Source: Centropus unirufus (taxonomy: Eukaryota; Chordata; Aves; Cuculiformes; Centropidae). From it: a stretch of 64,000 nt of DNA. The stretch is from assembly GCA_013397695.1 (NCBI GenBank), contig VYZI01000133.1, forward strand, positions 1,509,684-1,573,683, in the 5' to 3' direction. This document shows positions 47,549 through 60,945 of the stretch, in pieces; the first letter of the stretch is position 1, and every line of letters begins with the position of its first letter. Under the pieces are notes generated by a model. That model was not told where the DNA came from. It saw only the letters and a program-made list of their open reading frames with translations, and searched no databases. A program made the position numbers and the translations under genes.

Positions 47549-50500
47549 TAAGCCAATTTGGAAAATCAAACATAGAAAACCTCCAGCTGTGAACCTGTGT
47601 GCACTGACAGCTGTGCAGATTTCATATCTGTTGCTGTATTACTTGAACAGTCAAATTACCTTTGTAATCATCATCAAGGTAAAAGTAGGACTTAAATGCT
47701 GCTTGACTTTTTGAGCTTTATACCTACATCATTCCTAGATTGTCTTTTCTTTAGAGTAAAAGAAAAGGACTTGAAGACTCTCCCTAGAAATTTAAATGAC
47801 ATTTTCTCCAAACATTTCTTCATCTATTCTTCATTTTTAGAAGAATGCTAACAAACTGATAGAAAATATCCTTCTCCTAATTTTCAGTAAAATCTTTGCT
47901 GAACATGATAGTGTATCTATTATTCTTCTTTGGTTGATTATTGCCAAAATAACTTGCTGCTTGTAAATTTTAGCAAATGTTGGTTGGAATTTCTTGGTCC
48001 ATTAAAGCCACTTTGCTCTTGGCACAGATTTGGATGCAGCATGAATACAAGTGATTTTACCTAGGCAGGACAACTCTGTAGAAATCTGGCAGTAGAGCTT
48101 TTGTCTGCCTAGACCAGCTGTACTTTAGAGATCACAGTACAACACAATTGTTCACATATTCTTTAAAGCTAAATCTTCTATAAGACAGTGAAACTAATTA
48201 CACAGTCATAAACACACTTTCTCTGTCTTCCACAATCACTCACAGAATTTCTTGTTCTCATATCTTATTGTATACTAAAATTAATTTATTCTGGATAAGA
48301 TTGTTTTCCGCACTTTCTAAATAGAGATGTAAATAAAATATGGAAATGGATAACCTACAGTATAGGTTTATACATAATAGAGCTTTCATGTATAATATAA
48401 TATAAATCATTTTATAATAAAGAACATTGGTATTTATTCAGTAATATTTATAAACTTAACACATTACCCATGTTTTGTTAGCAATTTGGTGCCCCTTAAG
48501 AGCAGCAGTGTACAAACATTTAACAATATTTATTTTAGCTAATGTATTTCATAAATTCTAAAAAATAGCATACAATCCGATAAGGATTTTATACAGATTC
48601 TATTGCTGAACATTTTAGTGAAAAAAAATATTTAAGACAAGGCATGAAAAATAAGGAGAAGCGCTAAAGTATTAAAATATTACAACTATTAACATGAAAG
48701 TAATATTAAATCAGGTAGTAGTGGCATTTTCATAATAAATAAGCTCCAGCTTCTCTGTCATCATGTCAAGATTCTTACTCACTGGAAAAGCAACATAAAT
48801 GCTAATTGTGACTGGAGAAATAATGCCACTATTACTTTTAAACTTACCAAATCCAGTGAGAGCTTAGCTGGTACAGAACAGTACCTGTTACAAGCTGTTT
48901 GCTAAAAAAGGAAGCATGGAAGTCATAAACGATCCTTTGTATGTCTCTTTCTTTCTGGCCAGCTCACTTTTTATCCAACTCACTTTGAAGCAGCCATGGG
49001 GAAATCAGCATTGTACAAAGAAAAATGCCAATAGGTTTGCTTGCCTATTTGAGCAAAAAGTGCACTAAGGAAAAAAGAAAAAATGAAAAAAATTCCGCCT
49101 CATTCATGCTCTCAATCTAGACAACTCATTCTGCCCATTCTTCCTTTTGATTTTTTAGCATCTTACCATCTCTCCTACCAAAGTGTACATGCATTGATTA
49201 AAGAATACAAAAATATGTCTATATTTTCATTAGTCTAGTTGTTAATAATTCTTTCTTTCTTTTTCTAGCAACGTTAGAGTCTTTCTAATGAACGATCTTT
49301 GAGTTTCTGTGAAGAAAATAGGTTTTTAGATAAATATAATACAACCCAGTAGTTCCAGGCTTCTTGCTTTTTGTTCTGAGGCCTTGCCTGCCAGCAGCTC
49401 CAAAGTCAGATCAAACAATGCTTTGAGAGAGGCTAGGGCAGAGGACAACTGTAAAAGAATGAAATGAAGTCTTATGGGCATGTTTTTTCCTAAATCGGGA
49501 GACATTAATATTGATGTCCTAATTTATACTTAATATGTAATCTTTGCATGTTCTACAGTCTCCTTGTTATTCAAATATCAGGGAGAGAGGGAAGACAAGA
49601 CTGGGTTTCATTTCTTCTAATGAAGAATACTTTTTATGAACATAAGGATGACTGTGTTAAAGAAATATCTTAATATTGAAAAACATGTTTTCATTATTTA
49701 TTTTTTAATTATTGATTCCAATAAAGATGAGTGCATGCCATCTTATCAACATGAAGTATTTAGATGGAACTGTTCTTTGGCTTTTCTTTAGGTGGAGCAC
49801 AACAGTGACTAAATGTGGTAGATTTAAAATTAGAAAAAATCTGTGCAAACTCTAATGTTATAATTTGTTTCCACCTGACTCTTAAAATAGCCTTTGAAAA
49901 ACCTCTTGCACCTGAATACTGAACCACAACTCCACTGCATTTAGTGTAATTGATACCTAAATGAATGAACAACAAATGAAGATCCTATCAAGGATTTATC
50001 TTTCACCATACAAATCATAAAGCATGTGGTCATTTCAATAATCCTTCTGTTATCACTCGGGATTACCCACCTGGTTCATGGTCACTTCTTGCACACCACA
50101 ATGCTGGGGTCCTTTTCTGCAAAACCTTCTTAATATTTTCTATGCTGTCAGTATGTTCTCACAATTGAATATTTGATTCTTCAGTTTATATTCTTTTTGA
50201 TGACTCTACGTTGCTGACTTTTTTTGCAGTGGTTTGTAATGTGTGATTTAAATGTGTATGTAATGCATAATTCCGGTCGTGAGGAAGAACAGCATCCACA
50301 GTTCTAAAAACAATAGAGAATATGTGTATATGTATGAATGACCAATATTTCTCAAAGGAAAGTAGTATCTACACGCTGTCTATGATCTTCCTCAATTTCC
50401 AAAATTGAAGATAATTTTAACTCAGTGTCTGCTTTGAAGTCTATTAATTCTATCCTAGGTGGGTGCAGATTTTGTTCAAGAAATTAGTGAACATACAGCC

Positions 50501-51965
50501 ACATATAGCGCAATGTTCATATACAATCATTTAGAATGTGGAATTAAATATACCGATGTATGGTGGGGGAAAAAAGGGGGAAATATAGAAGGACATATAA
50601 CAGAACTAGAAATAAACTTTAGTAAAAATTAATTTAATTTTCTGTTTCTGCATCCATCAGCCTACCTATTATTGGTTTATGAGGAAATTTGGTCCAATTC
50701 TCACTTCAGTATCAAATCTCTAGTACAAATTCTTAAGCAATCTTAATTGCTCTGCAGATTCTGAAATGTTTTTTATCAATTCACCCTTTTCTTCTTTAAA
50801 ACAATACCATAAAGAATTATCATTCATATCTGGAAAGCAAACCTTAATATTTCTCTTTGGGGTAAGTCTCCCCCAAGATTACAACTATGTCCAATGACTG
50901 TTATAATAGCTAGTAAAGTAATAGGCTACTGTTAAAATAGTAAAAATAAAAGAGCTTTTAAAAGAAAAAAAAATAACTTCAGTGTATCCAGTGGCTAGAT
51001 GGCAAATCTCAGGAGACTGTCATTGATCACATGCTCTTCGGTGGGAGAAAGCAGGCAGAGCACTAAATCAGTACGAAATAAATAAAAAAAAGAAGTAAAT
51101 AATATATTTGACTCGTTTAAATAATGGATTTAATTGCAAAATGAAGGTTGGAATCAGTAGAAGGGCACATGTAGGACTGCAATACAAGGAATAGGGGTGG
51201 AAAGGCCAAGGTAGACAATAAGAGTGTTTATCTTACACAGATCATAGAGTGGCTCCGATACATAATTTAAGTCATCCCCTTTTCTTATCTAAAGATAAGA
51301 CAGAACAAAGGTTTGCAGAGCATTATTTACACATCAGTCTTTAAATGTCTTATTCTAGGCACCAAAATATTCACTTTGTATTCAATTTAAAATGCTAAGT
51401 TATGTCTGAGCAATTGTACCATGATGAATCAGGGCTCAAAAACCCCGTTCATGATCAGGATGTGCGTGTGAGGGGGTGAACCACAACTTGTACTAAAAGC
51501 ATTAAATGAGCCAGTTCTTTCCATTAAACTTTTCTGATTATAGAGTTGCAGATAGGAGTATATTATATTTTCTGTAGTAAAGGTTATATTTTCCAGTCAA
51601 CATTGATAAGCTGGTGAGTCACAGATCAGATTCAGCAGGTACAATTTGCACGTCCTGTCAATGATTTCCATGCACAATCATTCCATCAGAAACTAGCGCC
51701 ATCAGGTTGAACAAAAGAATATGCAGGGCAGTCATTTTCTGCTTTTAAAGTAATGACTTCACATGTTCAGCTTTATTTTGTATGTACTCTTATCCTGAAA
51801 TACTGTTTAAATCTCTCACAATTTATTGCTAAAATTCATAATTGTTATATGCTATTAGGTGGGTCATAAGTCCCTCAAAAGTAATGGAAGTTTTCAAAAT
51901 AGCTTGAGGAATAACACGTGCACTTGAAAATTACCCAAACCTGTAGTAATTTCCTTTTGCAGGCA
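47549..51965. other. Unannotated AT-rich DNA
   Basis: No gene, RNA or classified repeat is seen in this long stretch. A T-run of about 15 follows at 51967. Confidence 0.45.
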
Positions 51966-54900
51966 ATTTTTTTTTTTTTTTGTAAAATTAGTGCAAGTTA
52001 TTCCCTCCTTTAACTAGGATACATCTAACATCATCTACATCTACAGCAATATCAGTTTCCCGTCTGGAAATGCCAAAAGGAAGTAACATATTCAGATACA
52101 CTTCTGAAGTCTCATTAGACTTTGATAGTACATATTCCATGGGGTTTTTTTTGTCTGTATCTTTTTCTTACGGTAGCTATTTTACCCATCACTGTATAAT
52201 CTAGGCCTTTTCCTAAAACAGATAAAAAATTTATATACAGCAGGCAAGCTATTGCGCCTCCATGCTACACACAGGCTTTCTAGCAAGGCCCAAGCTCTAT
52301 GGTGCTTGTGTTCCCGTTTTCATTTCTTCTGCCCAGCTGCTGGTTTGGAGTTGCCCTGAATTGCGAGATAATGGAAATAAATTCATTCTTTTAATTTTAT
52401 CTTTTTTGTTGTTTCTACACTCTGCCTGCATTTGGCTCACACACCAGCTAAGTTCCCAAGTTGATTATTACACAGTCATAAGTGTGGGACATCTATAGTG
52501 ACTCGAATAAACATTATTATGACAAATTTGGTATGTTCAGTCTTACAAAGTACAAAAATTAAATATGGTTTTCTGTTTGGGATAAATTGAATTGTCTCTG
52601 CTAGCCATTAAGGTTTGATGTAGCCATACACAAATATTGCTTCTGCTGTTACAGAATACACTGGCAACAGTGGAGTTGCATAGTTCATGAGAAAAACTTT
52701 GATATACATGGATATTACAAAATCATCATCACAGAGGAGCTCTGATCCTGATATCTTTTCTATTTTAGGAAAGACTTCTTGGTTAAATCACTATCACTAA
52801 GGTAATGCCTCCCTTGATCAGGTTGTGTCTATCCTTGGAAGTTTTCAAACCTTGGCTAGAGAAAAAAAGACTGGCTTTATCTTGTGCTAACAATAATTTC
52901 AAGTGAGAGTGAACTGAAAAACCTCCAGAGTTCTCTTTTGACTAACATTCCTGTGCATCCCTGACTGAACTGCCCAATGAAGGCACTTCTGCCTGGACCT
53001 GGCTGTTTCATATGGACAGGGAGACTGTCTAAAAACCACAGTGTTCTATGTATTATTTATTGAACTGATGACATCACTTTCCAGAAATGTCAGTTTGGAA
53101 CCTTTGAATCACCTCCTTTCAACTGTGAAAGTAATTTTCAGAAACTGTGAAAACCTCTCTTTTCAAGACCTTAAAATAAGTTTGAATAGCAGAGATAGGA
53201 GAAAATAGAGCTACTGAGATGTTTTCCATATCCAACCTAATAGTAAAGCATGTTATAAGATTAGGCAAGTAGATTTTTAGAGAAAAGAATATTGACTTAT
53301 CTGGACACACAGAGAAGTCAAACAAGGAAGAGAGGAGTTGGGGATCTCCAGCAGATCTAGGGGAGTGGTTGCCTCAGCATCATCTTGCTAATATGAGATA
53401 AATAAAGCACATGTACTGACATGCCAACTAGCTAAGCATCAAGATCACTGAGTCAACTATTGGAAACGTTCTTTTTATATATGAAATCTAGCAAAAAAAA
53501 AAGAAAGAAAAAGAAAGCCTCTTTATGGATATCAAGTTTTCATTGTGTGATTCTATGCTGTGTGAAATAAAAAATCCTCTTCCTTTAGGAACTTCACAGT
53601 GCCATGTCCCTCATGTTCATTATTGTTTTCATAAGTGAAATAGATACTTTGTCCAGCAATTGTTAAAAAGCAAGAACTTGCTTATGTAGTTTTTGACCTG
53701 TATCAGATTAGTTTACGTAGAGATTCTGTGCAAACAAGCTGCAGATGACTCCTGGAAGCAGCTGTTCAAAAACTTACTGAGCAGAAGGTCTATGGGTCAG
53801 AGCTTTGATGGCAGCAAAAACATCAATAGGGCAGGAAGGTGTGTTACTCATTTAGCAGGTGGCAAAGCTGATTCAGACTATAATAAAACTCTGATCTATA
53901 ACATATTGAATCCATAATGTCATTCAAGAAACTTTCTTAGAGAAAAACTAGGGTCAAATGTTTCTTAATATAAGGTGGTACAAGCTAATCACTTACATTT
54001 CCTTGCTGAATCTATGTTCCAGTACGAAGTAATCTAACACAGAGAGGATATAAGATAAAACAAGCAAACAACAAACAGTTAGACCAGCAGCAAGGGAGTT
54101 GATGTTTAATAAAGACTTAAGATGCATTGAGGGAAACAGTAAGTCTTTTGTGTTACCAAGATGGTATTTTATTAATCTTTACTAATGAATATTGCACATT
54201 CTTTTTCAAATAAGCTAAAAATAACTTAGAATAAAGGTACAGTTTAGTTGGGAACACTTAGAAATTTGTTTAGAGTGCCAACAACGCTGAAAATCATTTC
54301 AATTGGTTAAATAAATTGTTATTTATGTAAAAAACTTTTACATGAATGATTTGCAGAATCAAAATAAAAATAGCATGGAGAGAAAACTGAATAACTAATT
54401 TTTCATCCTTAATAATTACCCTTTTAAATCCTTCCAATTTCAAAAGACATAAAATTCTTATCTTATTAAGAAAAAATACTTTTCTGTCTCTCCTTCACAA
54501 TTCTAAGCTCATGTGCAGTATTCTGCTTCCCGGTATGTCTGTCACCACAGCAATTTCTATGCTGCTTTGTCTGTAACACTTTCTGATATATTGTCATTTG
54601 TGTTTACCTCCCTCTATAGATTTGTGGGGTCCCTGACCCTGAATCCATGTTTAGACTCAATCATAGCACACTTTTGATTTCATGAATATTTTAAAATAAT
54701 TTAAACATCTATTCTAAAGGCTGCAGAAAGCAATTTTCTCCAGGTGTGATTAGAATAGTGGTTGCGAACAAAAGAAGTGTAAAATATACTTTGCTGGTGT
54801 AGACAAATGTATGTTTTATACAAAGCAAATTGCCATTTTGATCTGTTTGAGAAGATTAGGGTCTTCATCAGCTTCAACACAGCAAAAAAAACAGTGAATT

Positions 54901-56090
54901 GTCAACAGATCTTGGTAGACATACTGCTTTTATGTAATAGAGTAATTCATTCAGCTTCACATGAATCTTAACTTTCAGCTCACACGTGTATCTTAAAGAC
55001 TTAGTCATCAAATTACAGTTAGAGCTTATTTTGTTATTTCTTATTGATTTTTCTAGGTTCAGTTTTGACTAATAATGTGAAACTTTAATAGGAAGTCACA
55101 CTTTGACTTTAAGCAGAAACTAAGAATTATTTATAGAATTAGCATTCCTTCTTGTTTTAAAAAAAACAAAGAAAAACAAAAACAGTGCACCACAAGAAGT
55201 TTCAAAGAAATCATTCTTAATCAGTTCTATTATGTAATGTAAATAATATGTTTTACATACTCATAATTACATAACTTCTGTATTTGCAACATCAATAAAG
55301 GCACAATGACCTTAAAAATTCTCTACTGAAATAATTTTTTTACTATGTTTGTAAAAATATCTTTCCAGAACTCTTCTGGTCTTGTAAAGATTCTCAATTG
55401 TTCAATTGGTAAAGTCTTCTAACAGTTTCAAATGGAAAATGAATAAATAAATACACTATAAGATAATATTTTCCTCTACACAAAACAAAATGCTTTTCTA
55501 GGACAACAGCAAATTAAACTTACGTGGGCTGAATAAAGGTAAACATTTTTCTGGACTCGGAAAATGAGGGCCCTACAATTTTTATCAAGGAAACTCTACA
55601 GTGGCAATATTAAGGTCTAAGGAGCTTCTCAGATATGACTGGAACCATTAATATATTTGTAATTTTAATCACTATAGAAATAACTGTTATTCCATCACAT
55701 TTAATATGAATTGCCTGGGTTACCATGGTTCAGTGACAATAAAAGTCACAGGTCACTTAAATACAAATTATACAAATTTCAAGTTAGTTTAGATCAGGTT
55801 CCACATTTTTCCAGTTTGACTGCTTTATTTCTCCATTTACATTGTGCATAGATTCCATCGGGCTTTACAGGTTCCCTGCTTTCTTAAGAAAAAAAATACT
55901 TTTTCTTCTTTTGTACAACCAGAAGTGCCACTGAATCACATATGATTTAATGGAAGACATAATATCAATTTCACAAAAGAAACAGCAAGATAGCTTCGAA
56001 TTGCTCTATAATTTCAGGTAACTAAATGAAGAAAATTGTTCCCAATTGGCATACCATCAAATTCTGTCAAATTATTGATTTAATAGAATA
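51966..56090. other. Unannotated AT-rich DNA
   Basis: I see no gene or classified repeat. Short open frames (52262-52498, 53119-53325, 53693-53917) resemble no family I know. Confidence 0.45.
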
Positions 56091-56300
56091 GTATTTGGTA
56101 ACAATTTGTTGCACTAATAAGCGTGGTTCTGATACAAGGCTGAGGGAGACCCTCCCATTGAGTCAAGAGATGCAAGATGATCCCTCTTGCATTCTAAACT
56201 CCTCCTCACAGGCAACTCAGGTGTGGCTAGGTGTGACTTTAGTCCCAGATTTGGTCAACACGTCATGTCTGAAACAGATACAGAATTTCCATTGATAAAT
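56091..56300. other. Slightly GC-richer patch, possible old repeat
   Basis: The patch has a different texture from its flanks (CTGAGGGAGACCCTCCCATT, CAGGTGTGGCTAGGTGTGAC) and an open plus frame 56095-56295 of 66 codons. I do not recognise the frame or a repeat family. It may be a fragment of an unclassified retroelement. Confidence 0.25.
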
Positions 56301-57715
56301 TAACTTGCTACATTAGTGCTGGAAGATCACAACCAGTTAACAATGATCACATATATTTATAAAACATGTAATAACTGAAATTAGAGTTAGCAATAGTTTG
56401 TGTAGGCCTCCTGGTACCTTTGTTTTGTTTTCTGTGTTTCAAAATCATCCAGGCTTGAGCTTGGAAGAGATTATCCTTTAAAATCAACCAGCTCTTCTGG
56501 TCCTGAAAATTAGGGTTATATCCCACTACTTGCATTTTTTTGCTTTTCTCAGGATTCTTAACACCTCATCTCATGCTGTAAGGAACTCACCAGTATTAGG
56601 ATGGGGGGTACTCTAAAGTATCAAGTAATCACTTCTGCCTCACAGGTTAGCATTTGAGATGCTGTAAGAGGCAAAAGGCCCAGAATTTTCTCATCTAGAC
56701 AAAGCTAGACATGGTAACTTCTGGAATATTCACGATGATTTTTAGTCCCATGCTGAAGAATGGGAGATAAGAGTATAACTTGGAAATTATATGTGCATAG
56801 TCTAGATACCACCACAACAGCTAACAAAAATACAACCTAGAATGCATTGTAAGGTCCATTCTTGAAGAAGAGCACTTGAGGGGTTCCACTAACTTCTACT
56901 AGTTAGTTCTACTAACTTATAACAATTTTTTTTCTCTCTCTGACCATCTTCTTAATTAATTCTACAATACCCTTTTAAAAGATTTTTATCAAATATGGTT
57001 TGATGAAGTCATCTGTAGGTGATATTATAGTCTGTGCTATATGGAATGGAAAATGAGACTATTATGGTACCCCTTTTTTTTTTACTTTAACTTCTTTGAA
57101 TGCATACTTTTACTCAAATTCTGAATTTTTGTTGTCACCCAGGAATACTGAGGTTTCCAAGAAAGTGGTAAAGTTAACCCAAATCTCATTAAAATCACTG
57201 CAGAGTCCAACTGCCTTCAGGCCCCTACTGAAAAAGGAAATAGTCTAGACTTTAAAGCTTCTCAAAATGTGTCAAATAAAGATTTAGCACATGAGAACTG
57301 GAATCTTCATTAAATCGCTGCAGAAATTTCACTGTTGAGAATATAAAAAGTTAACTAGTCTTAAAATACACTCACTAGTAACTGTTCATATCCCTGTCAA
57401 AGGAAAATAAATTATAAATAACATTTATGTTTCTCAAATGTGGCCTGTAGAGTAGAAGTAATGTGACTAGAAGCATATATTATTCATTTTCTTAGCAGCT
57501 TTTGTAAAAATTTATGCCTGAAAATCATTCAGATCCTGATCTAAATCCAAGAGTTCAATGTTGAACTATATGGGAACCATAGGTAACACTAACTGTAAAG
57601 TAGAAAAGGATCCAGTCAAGATTGCTTTCTTTGCATGGACAGGTCTATAGAATCACCATTGTCTTTAATTTTAGCAAGCACAGAGTGCCTGTAACCTTTT
57701 ATATGGAATTGGAGT
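56301..57715. other. Unannotated AT-rich DNA
   Basis: Nothing is recognised. CTAACTT and AGTTAGT motifs make a weak inverted repeat at about 56888-56912. Confidence 0.45.
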
Positions 57716-57791
57716 AGATGGACCATACAAGAAGTAAGCTAATTCTAAAAGAATAAAACAAAACACATTTAGTATTTTGTATGGTCCATCT
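57716..57791. repeat. 15-bp perfect inverted repeat around a 46-base loop
   Basis: AGATGGACCATACAA (57716-57730) is repeated as its exact reverse complement TTGTATGGTCCATCT (57777-57791). The loop is A-rich and unpaired. Outside the arms the match stops (TA versus GC). Possible explanations are a tiny foldback or MITE-like element, a transcribed hairpin, or chance. The arm length makes chance less likely but does not exclude it in 64 kb of AT-rich DNA. Confidence 0.85.
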
Positions 57792-59039
57792 GCAGTGCTG
57801 GAGGTGAATTATCCCTTTCTCTCCAATGTTTATATTTATACAATGCGAATTTTACAAAGAATTCATGGAGTATTATCTTAAGGTTTAGTTAAAAAACTGA
57901 AGAAGACGTTCATGTGTTATTTTTTAAAAGATATTTTGAGTCAAAGGACTACCTGCAACTGCATACATTAACACATCTGTTTTCATGAGATTTTTTTCTC
58001 ATAGTGAAGTATACAAAGATTCGCCTTTTAGCAACTACCACTCTGTGACCTGTACTCAAATTTCACACTGTAAAGGTTGGGCATATAAAGATTTCAATAC
58101 AAAGCCTAGCAGATTTTTGAGATTTAAATTGATTAAAATTGCAGATATCTGTCCTTTGGTGTTCTAGAGCTTTCTGTTGTCCAGGTTTATAGGGTATGAA
58201 TTTCAAACAGACTAAAACACCTTTCTTCTGAAGGAGAAAATTTGAACCCTTTTCCAAGAAAACCGGGTCTTTTGGCCACTGTTTCTTCTCTAGAATTTAT
58301 ACTTCTTGGTAAATGCTGGCATTGATTTTGTAAAATTATTTATATGGACTATTATTCTATACATTGATAAATGGTTATGCTGTAAAAAATACATGGACTT
58401 AATCAATCGTGTTACTTACTGGAAATCTTTATAATTTTACCAGAATAATAAAGGCAATATTTGCTTACATATAAAATTTAAAAAAAATATTTTCTAGAAG
58501 ATTTTAGTTATATATTTCTCCATAAAAAAGTGCATTACTTGACACAATTATTAACTTTTCTGTAGCAGGGCATCCATATGTCTTATGAGTGGAAGTCCCA
58601 TAATGATATTTCATTTTAATATATACAGTAATGAAGATTTCTAAATGTCATAAGACTTTTGATGTTTGGTGCCTCTTCTTATATTGTGCAAGCACTCAAC
58701 AAGGAAGTCAAATCCTGCATGTCAAATAAGTGCTGGCAAGGGGTTAACATAGGTATCAAATAGGATTGCATATAGAAATACTTTTTGATATACTTTTTAT
58801 TTATATTTTCATGTGCCTAGTTTAGATATCTTCCAAGGAGATGAAGTGGCAAGCTGACACTGAGGCTTTCTATGGCAGTATTAGTGCAATTTTTACACCA
58901 AGGGACAGATTAAAAGGTTTTTTTGGAAGCTGATTTTCAAACTCTGAATGAAGTGCTACTAAGCTATATGACTTTAACAAAAATAATATGAAACATAAAG
59001 GTCAGGGATGATGTTATCTTTGCAGCATTGTATTGATTT
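57792..59039. other. Unannotated AT-rich DNA
   Basis: I see no gene or classified repeat. Confidence 0.45.
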
Positions 59040-59059
59040 GAGCTTATAGAGATAAGCTC
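59040..59059 (+). repeat. Short perfect hairpin
   Basis: GAGCTTAT (59040-59047) pairs with ATAAGCTC (59052-59059) around the tetraloop AGAG. No U-run follows closely and no gene is nearby, so it is probably incidental. Confidence 0.7.
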
Positions 59060-59572
59060 TAATGTTATTTATTAAAGATTTAATAAACCACTAGCTATCA
59101 ATGGGCCTGTGCATATCTAGAAGCAAAATAATTTCTTGCTCAAAGTCAGAAAATAATAGAATTTGCTTTTCTAAACAAATAAATAACTAAGCAAATAGAA
59201 AAAGAAGGAAAGCCTTTCTAAATGATACACTGAATTGTCCTTCGAGATTTTTTTTAAATTTTATTTTAACGATTATTTCCATGTAACATATTTAATTCTT
59301 AGAATGAACTATTATAAACAAACTAGGTTGATCACATTTTACAGTGTTAAGAAATAAGACCTAGATCTTTCAAAAAGACTTTATTTTCTGTGGATTTAAG
59401 AGAGAGATACTGACACCTCTACCTACATGGATTCATTCCTCCTTCCATAATTAGTTCTATTTTTTTTCAAAAGTATTATAGAGTAGGACAATTTCCAATG
59501 TAAGGCTTTAAAGTGTATCATTATGCAGTGTCATAAAATGGCTATAAAGATGCAGGACACTCAGGAGCAATC
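59060..59572. other. Unannotated AT-rich DNA
   Basis: Nothing is recognised before the CR1 cluster. Confidence 0.45.
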
Positions 59573-59640
59573 TGAATCATGGAGTCACTTAGGATGGAAA
59601 AGATTTCAGAGCATCTCTAGTCTAGCCACCGGCTCAAGAC
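59573..59640 (-). mobile_element. Terminal CR1 fragment, inverted relative to neighbours
   Basis: GAATCATGGAGTCACTTAGG, ATGGAAAAGATTTCAGAGCA and TCTCTAGTCTAGCCACC are the reverse complement of the last bases of a CR1 element (compare the plus-strand end at 13780-13822). Only about 70 bases remain. It faces the plus-strand CR1 that begins about 50 bases later. Confidence 0.7.
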
Positions 59641-59687
59641 AGAGTGAACGCAGAATTGAGACCATTTGCTCAGAGGTTTGTTCAAAC

Positions 59688-60000
59688 CAAATACAAGGAC
59701 TTGGGGAAGAGTGGCTAGAAAGCTATCTGGTGGAAAAGTACCTCGATGTGATGATTGACAGCCAACTGAATATGATCCAGCATTGTGTCCAGATGGCCAA
59801 GAAGGCCAACAGCACCCTGGCTTATATTACAATTGTGTGGCCAGTCAGACTTGAGAAGTGGTTGTCCCTTTGTACTTGTCACTCGTGAGACTGGTACAAA
59901 GGGTGAAACTGTACCTAGAACACCGTGTTCAGTTTTGGGCCCTCATTACAGGAAAGACATTGAGATGCTGGAGTGCATTAAAGAAAAGCAACACTGGTGA
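59688..60000 (+). mobile_element. CR1 RT C-terminal fragment
   Basis: Plus-strand codons give LGEEWLESYLVEKYLDVMID, MAKKANSTLAYI and, after a frameshift, LEHRVQFWAPHYRKDIEMLE-type residues (about 59700-59980). This is the well-conserved C-terminal end of CR1 ORF2. The sequence reaches GCAACACTGGTGAG at about 59988-60001, the point where CR1 would continue into its 3' region, but another CR1 segment intervenes until about 60515. The 121-codon frame 59523-59888 crosses the inverted junction and is a chimera. Confidence 0.85.
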
Positions 60001-60049
60001 GAGCTGGTAGAGCAACAAGAAGGGCTCCTATTAACTACAGAAGTAGAAA

Positions 60050-60510
60050 AAAACAAAAAAGACTAGGGAAAATGTGGGCCTACTCCTGAATGAGACAGGG
60101 GACCTGCTTTCAAATTCTTTGTTAGTAAGATCAACTTTGAGGAACCTAAGGTCCCAAACACCAAAGCAAAAGTCTGAAGCAAGGAAGAAATGGCCTTGGT
60201 GGAAGAGGATCAGATTAAACACTACTTCAGCAAAATGGACTTCAACAACTATGACGCACCCTTGATTGCTGAGGGAGTGGTTGATGTTACTGTGAGGCTA
60301 CTCTATTTTCTTTGAAAGGTCATGGAAATCAGAAGTACTTGAGGACTGGAGGAGTTTGAATATCACTCAGCTTTGGGAAAGGCAAGAGGGAGTACCTGAG
60401 GAACTGCCATCTGGTAAGCCTCAACTTGATCCCTGGGACAGTGATGGAACAATCCTGGAAATTGTTTGCAGGCATATCAATAGCAGGAAATTCATCAGAC
60501 ATACTGAATA
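60050..60510 (+). mobile_element. CR1 linker/RT N-terminal segment inserted in another CR1
   Basis: Codons read ENVGLLLNETGDLLSNSLL-type residues (about 60070-60125). They continue through GGAAGAGGATCAGATTAAAC, TTTGAAAGGTCATGGAAATC, CTTGAGGACTGGAGGAGTTT and TCAACTTGATCCCTGGGACA. These are the linker and early RT blocks of CR1 ORF2, which belong upstream of the segment at 59688-60000. Here they lie downstream of it, so this is a second CR1 copy inserted into the first, or an internal rearrangement. Stops and frameshifts are present. Confidence 0.8.
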
Positions 60511-60514
60511 GGGT

Positions 60515-60945
60515 CCTGTGAAGGGCCTAAAACATGATTATGGGACTGGAGCATAAGGAGAGACTGGGAGAGTTAGGACTCTTCAGCCTCTAGAAGAGAA
60601 GGCTCAGGAATGATTTTATCAACATGCATGAATATTTGAAGGAAGGGAGTAAAGAAGACTAAGATAAACTCTTTTCAATGTCCAGTAGCAGGGTTAGAGG
60701 CAATAGGCCAAACTGAAACACAGAATATACCATCTGAATATCAGAAAACATTATTTTATTGTGAGGGTGACTGGCCACTGGAGGAGATTGACCAGGGGAT
60801 TAGTGGAGGGAGCTATTCAGACACTATCATGGGCAAGTGGCTTTAGATGGCCCTGCTTGAGCAGTGGGAAATGGGTCAGAAGACCTCAAGAAGTCATTTC
60901 CAACCTCAACTATGCTCTGCTTCTCTGATTCAGCTATTTATGTGA
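60515..60945 (+). mobile_element. CR1 3' region
   Basis: The blocks are GGAGCATAAGGAGAGACTGG, TTCAGCCTCTAGAAGAGAAG, GAATATTTGAAGGAAGGGAG, TACCATCTGAATATCAGAAA, TTATTGTGAGGGTGACTGGC, GGCCCTGCTTGAGCAGTGGG, and CATTTCCAACCTCAACTATG. They match the subfamily seen at 21990-22320. It probably continues the copy that breaks at about 60001. Confidence 0.85.

Noticed and set aside
56095..56295. 66-codon plus frame in a GC-richer patch
   Set aside because: Unrecognised, no signals around it, and the patch looks more like an old repeat.
59523..59888. 121-codon plus-strand open frame
   Set aside because: It crosses an inverted CR1 terminus and a CR1 RT fragment, so it is a chimera of repeat pieces, not a gene.
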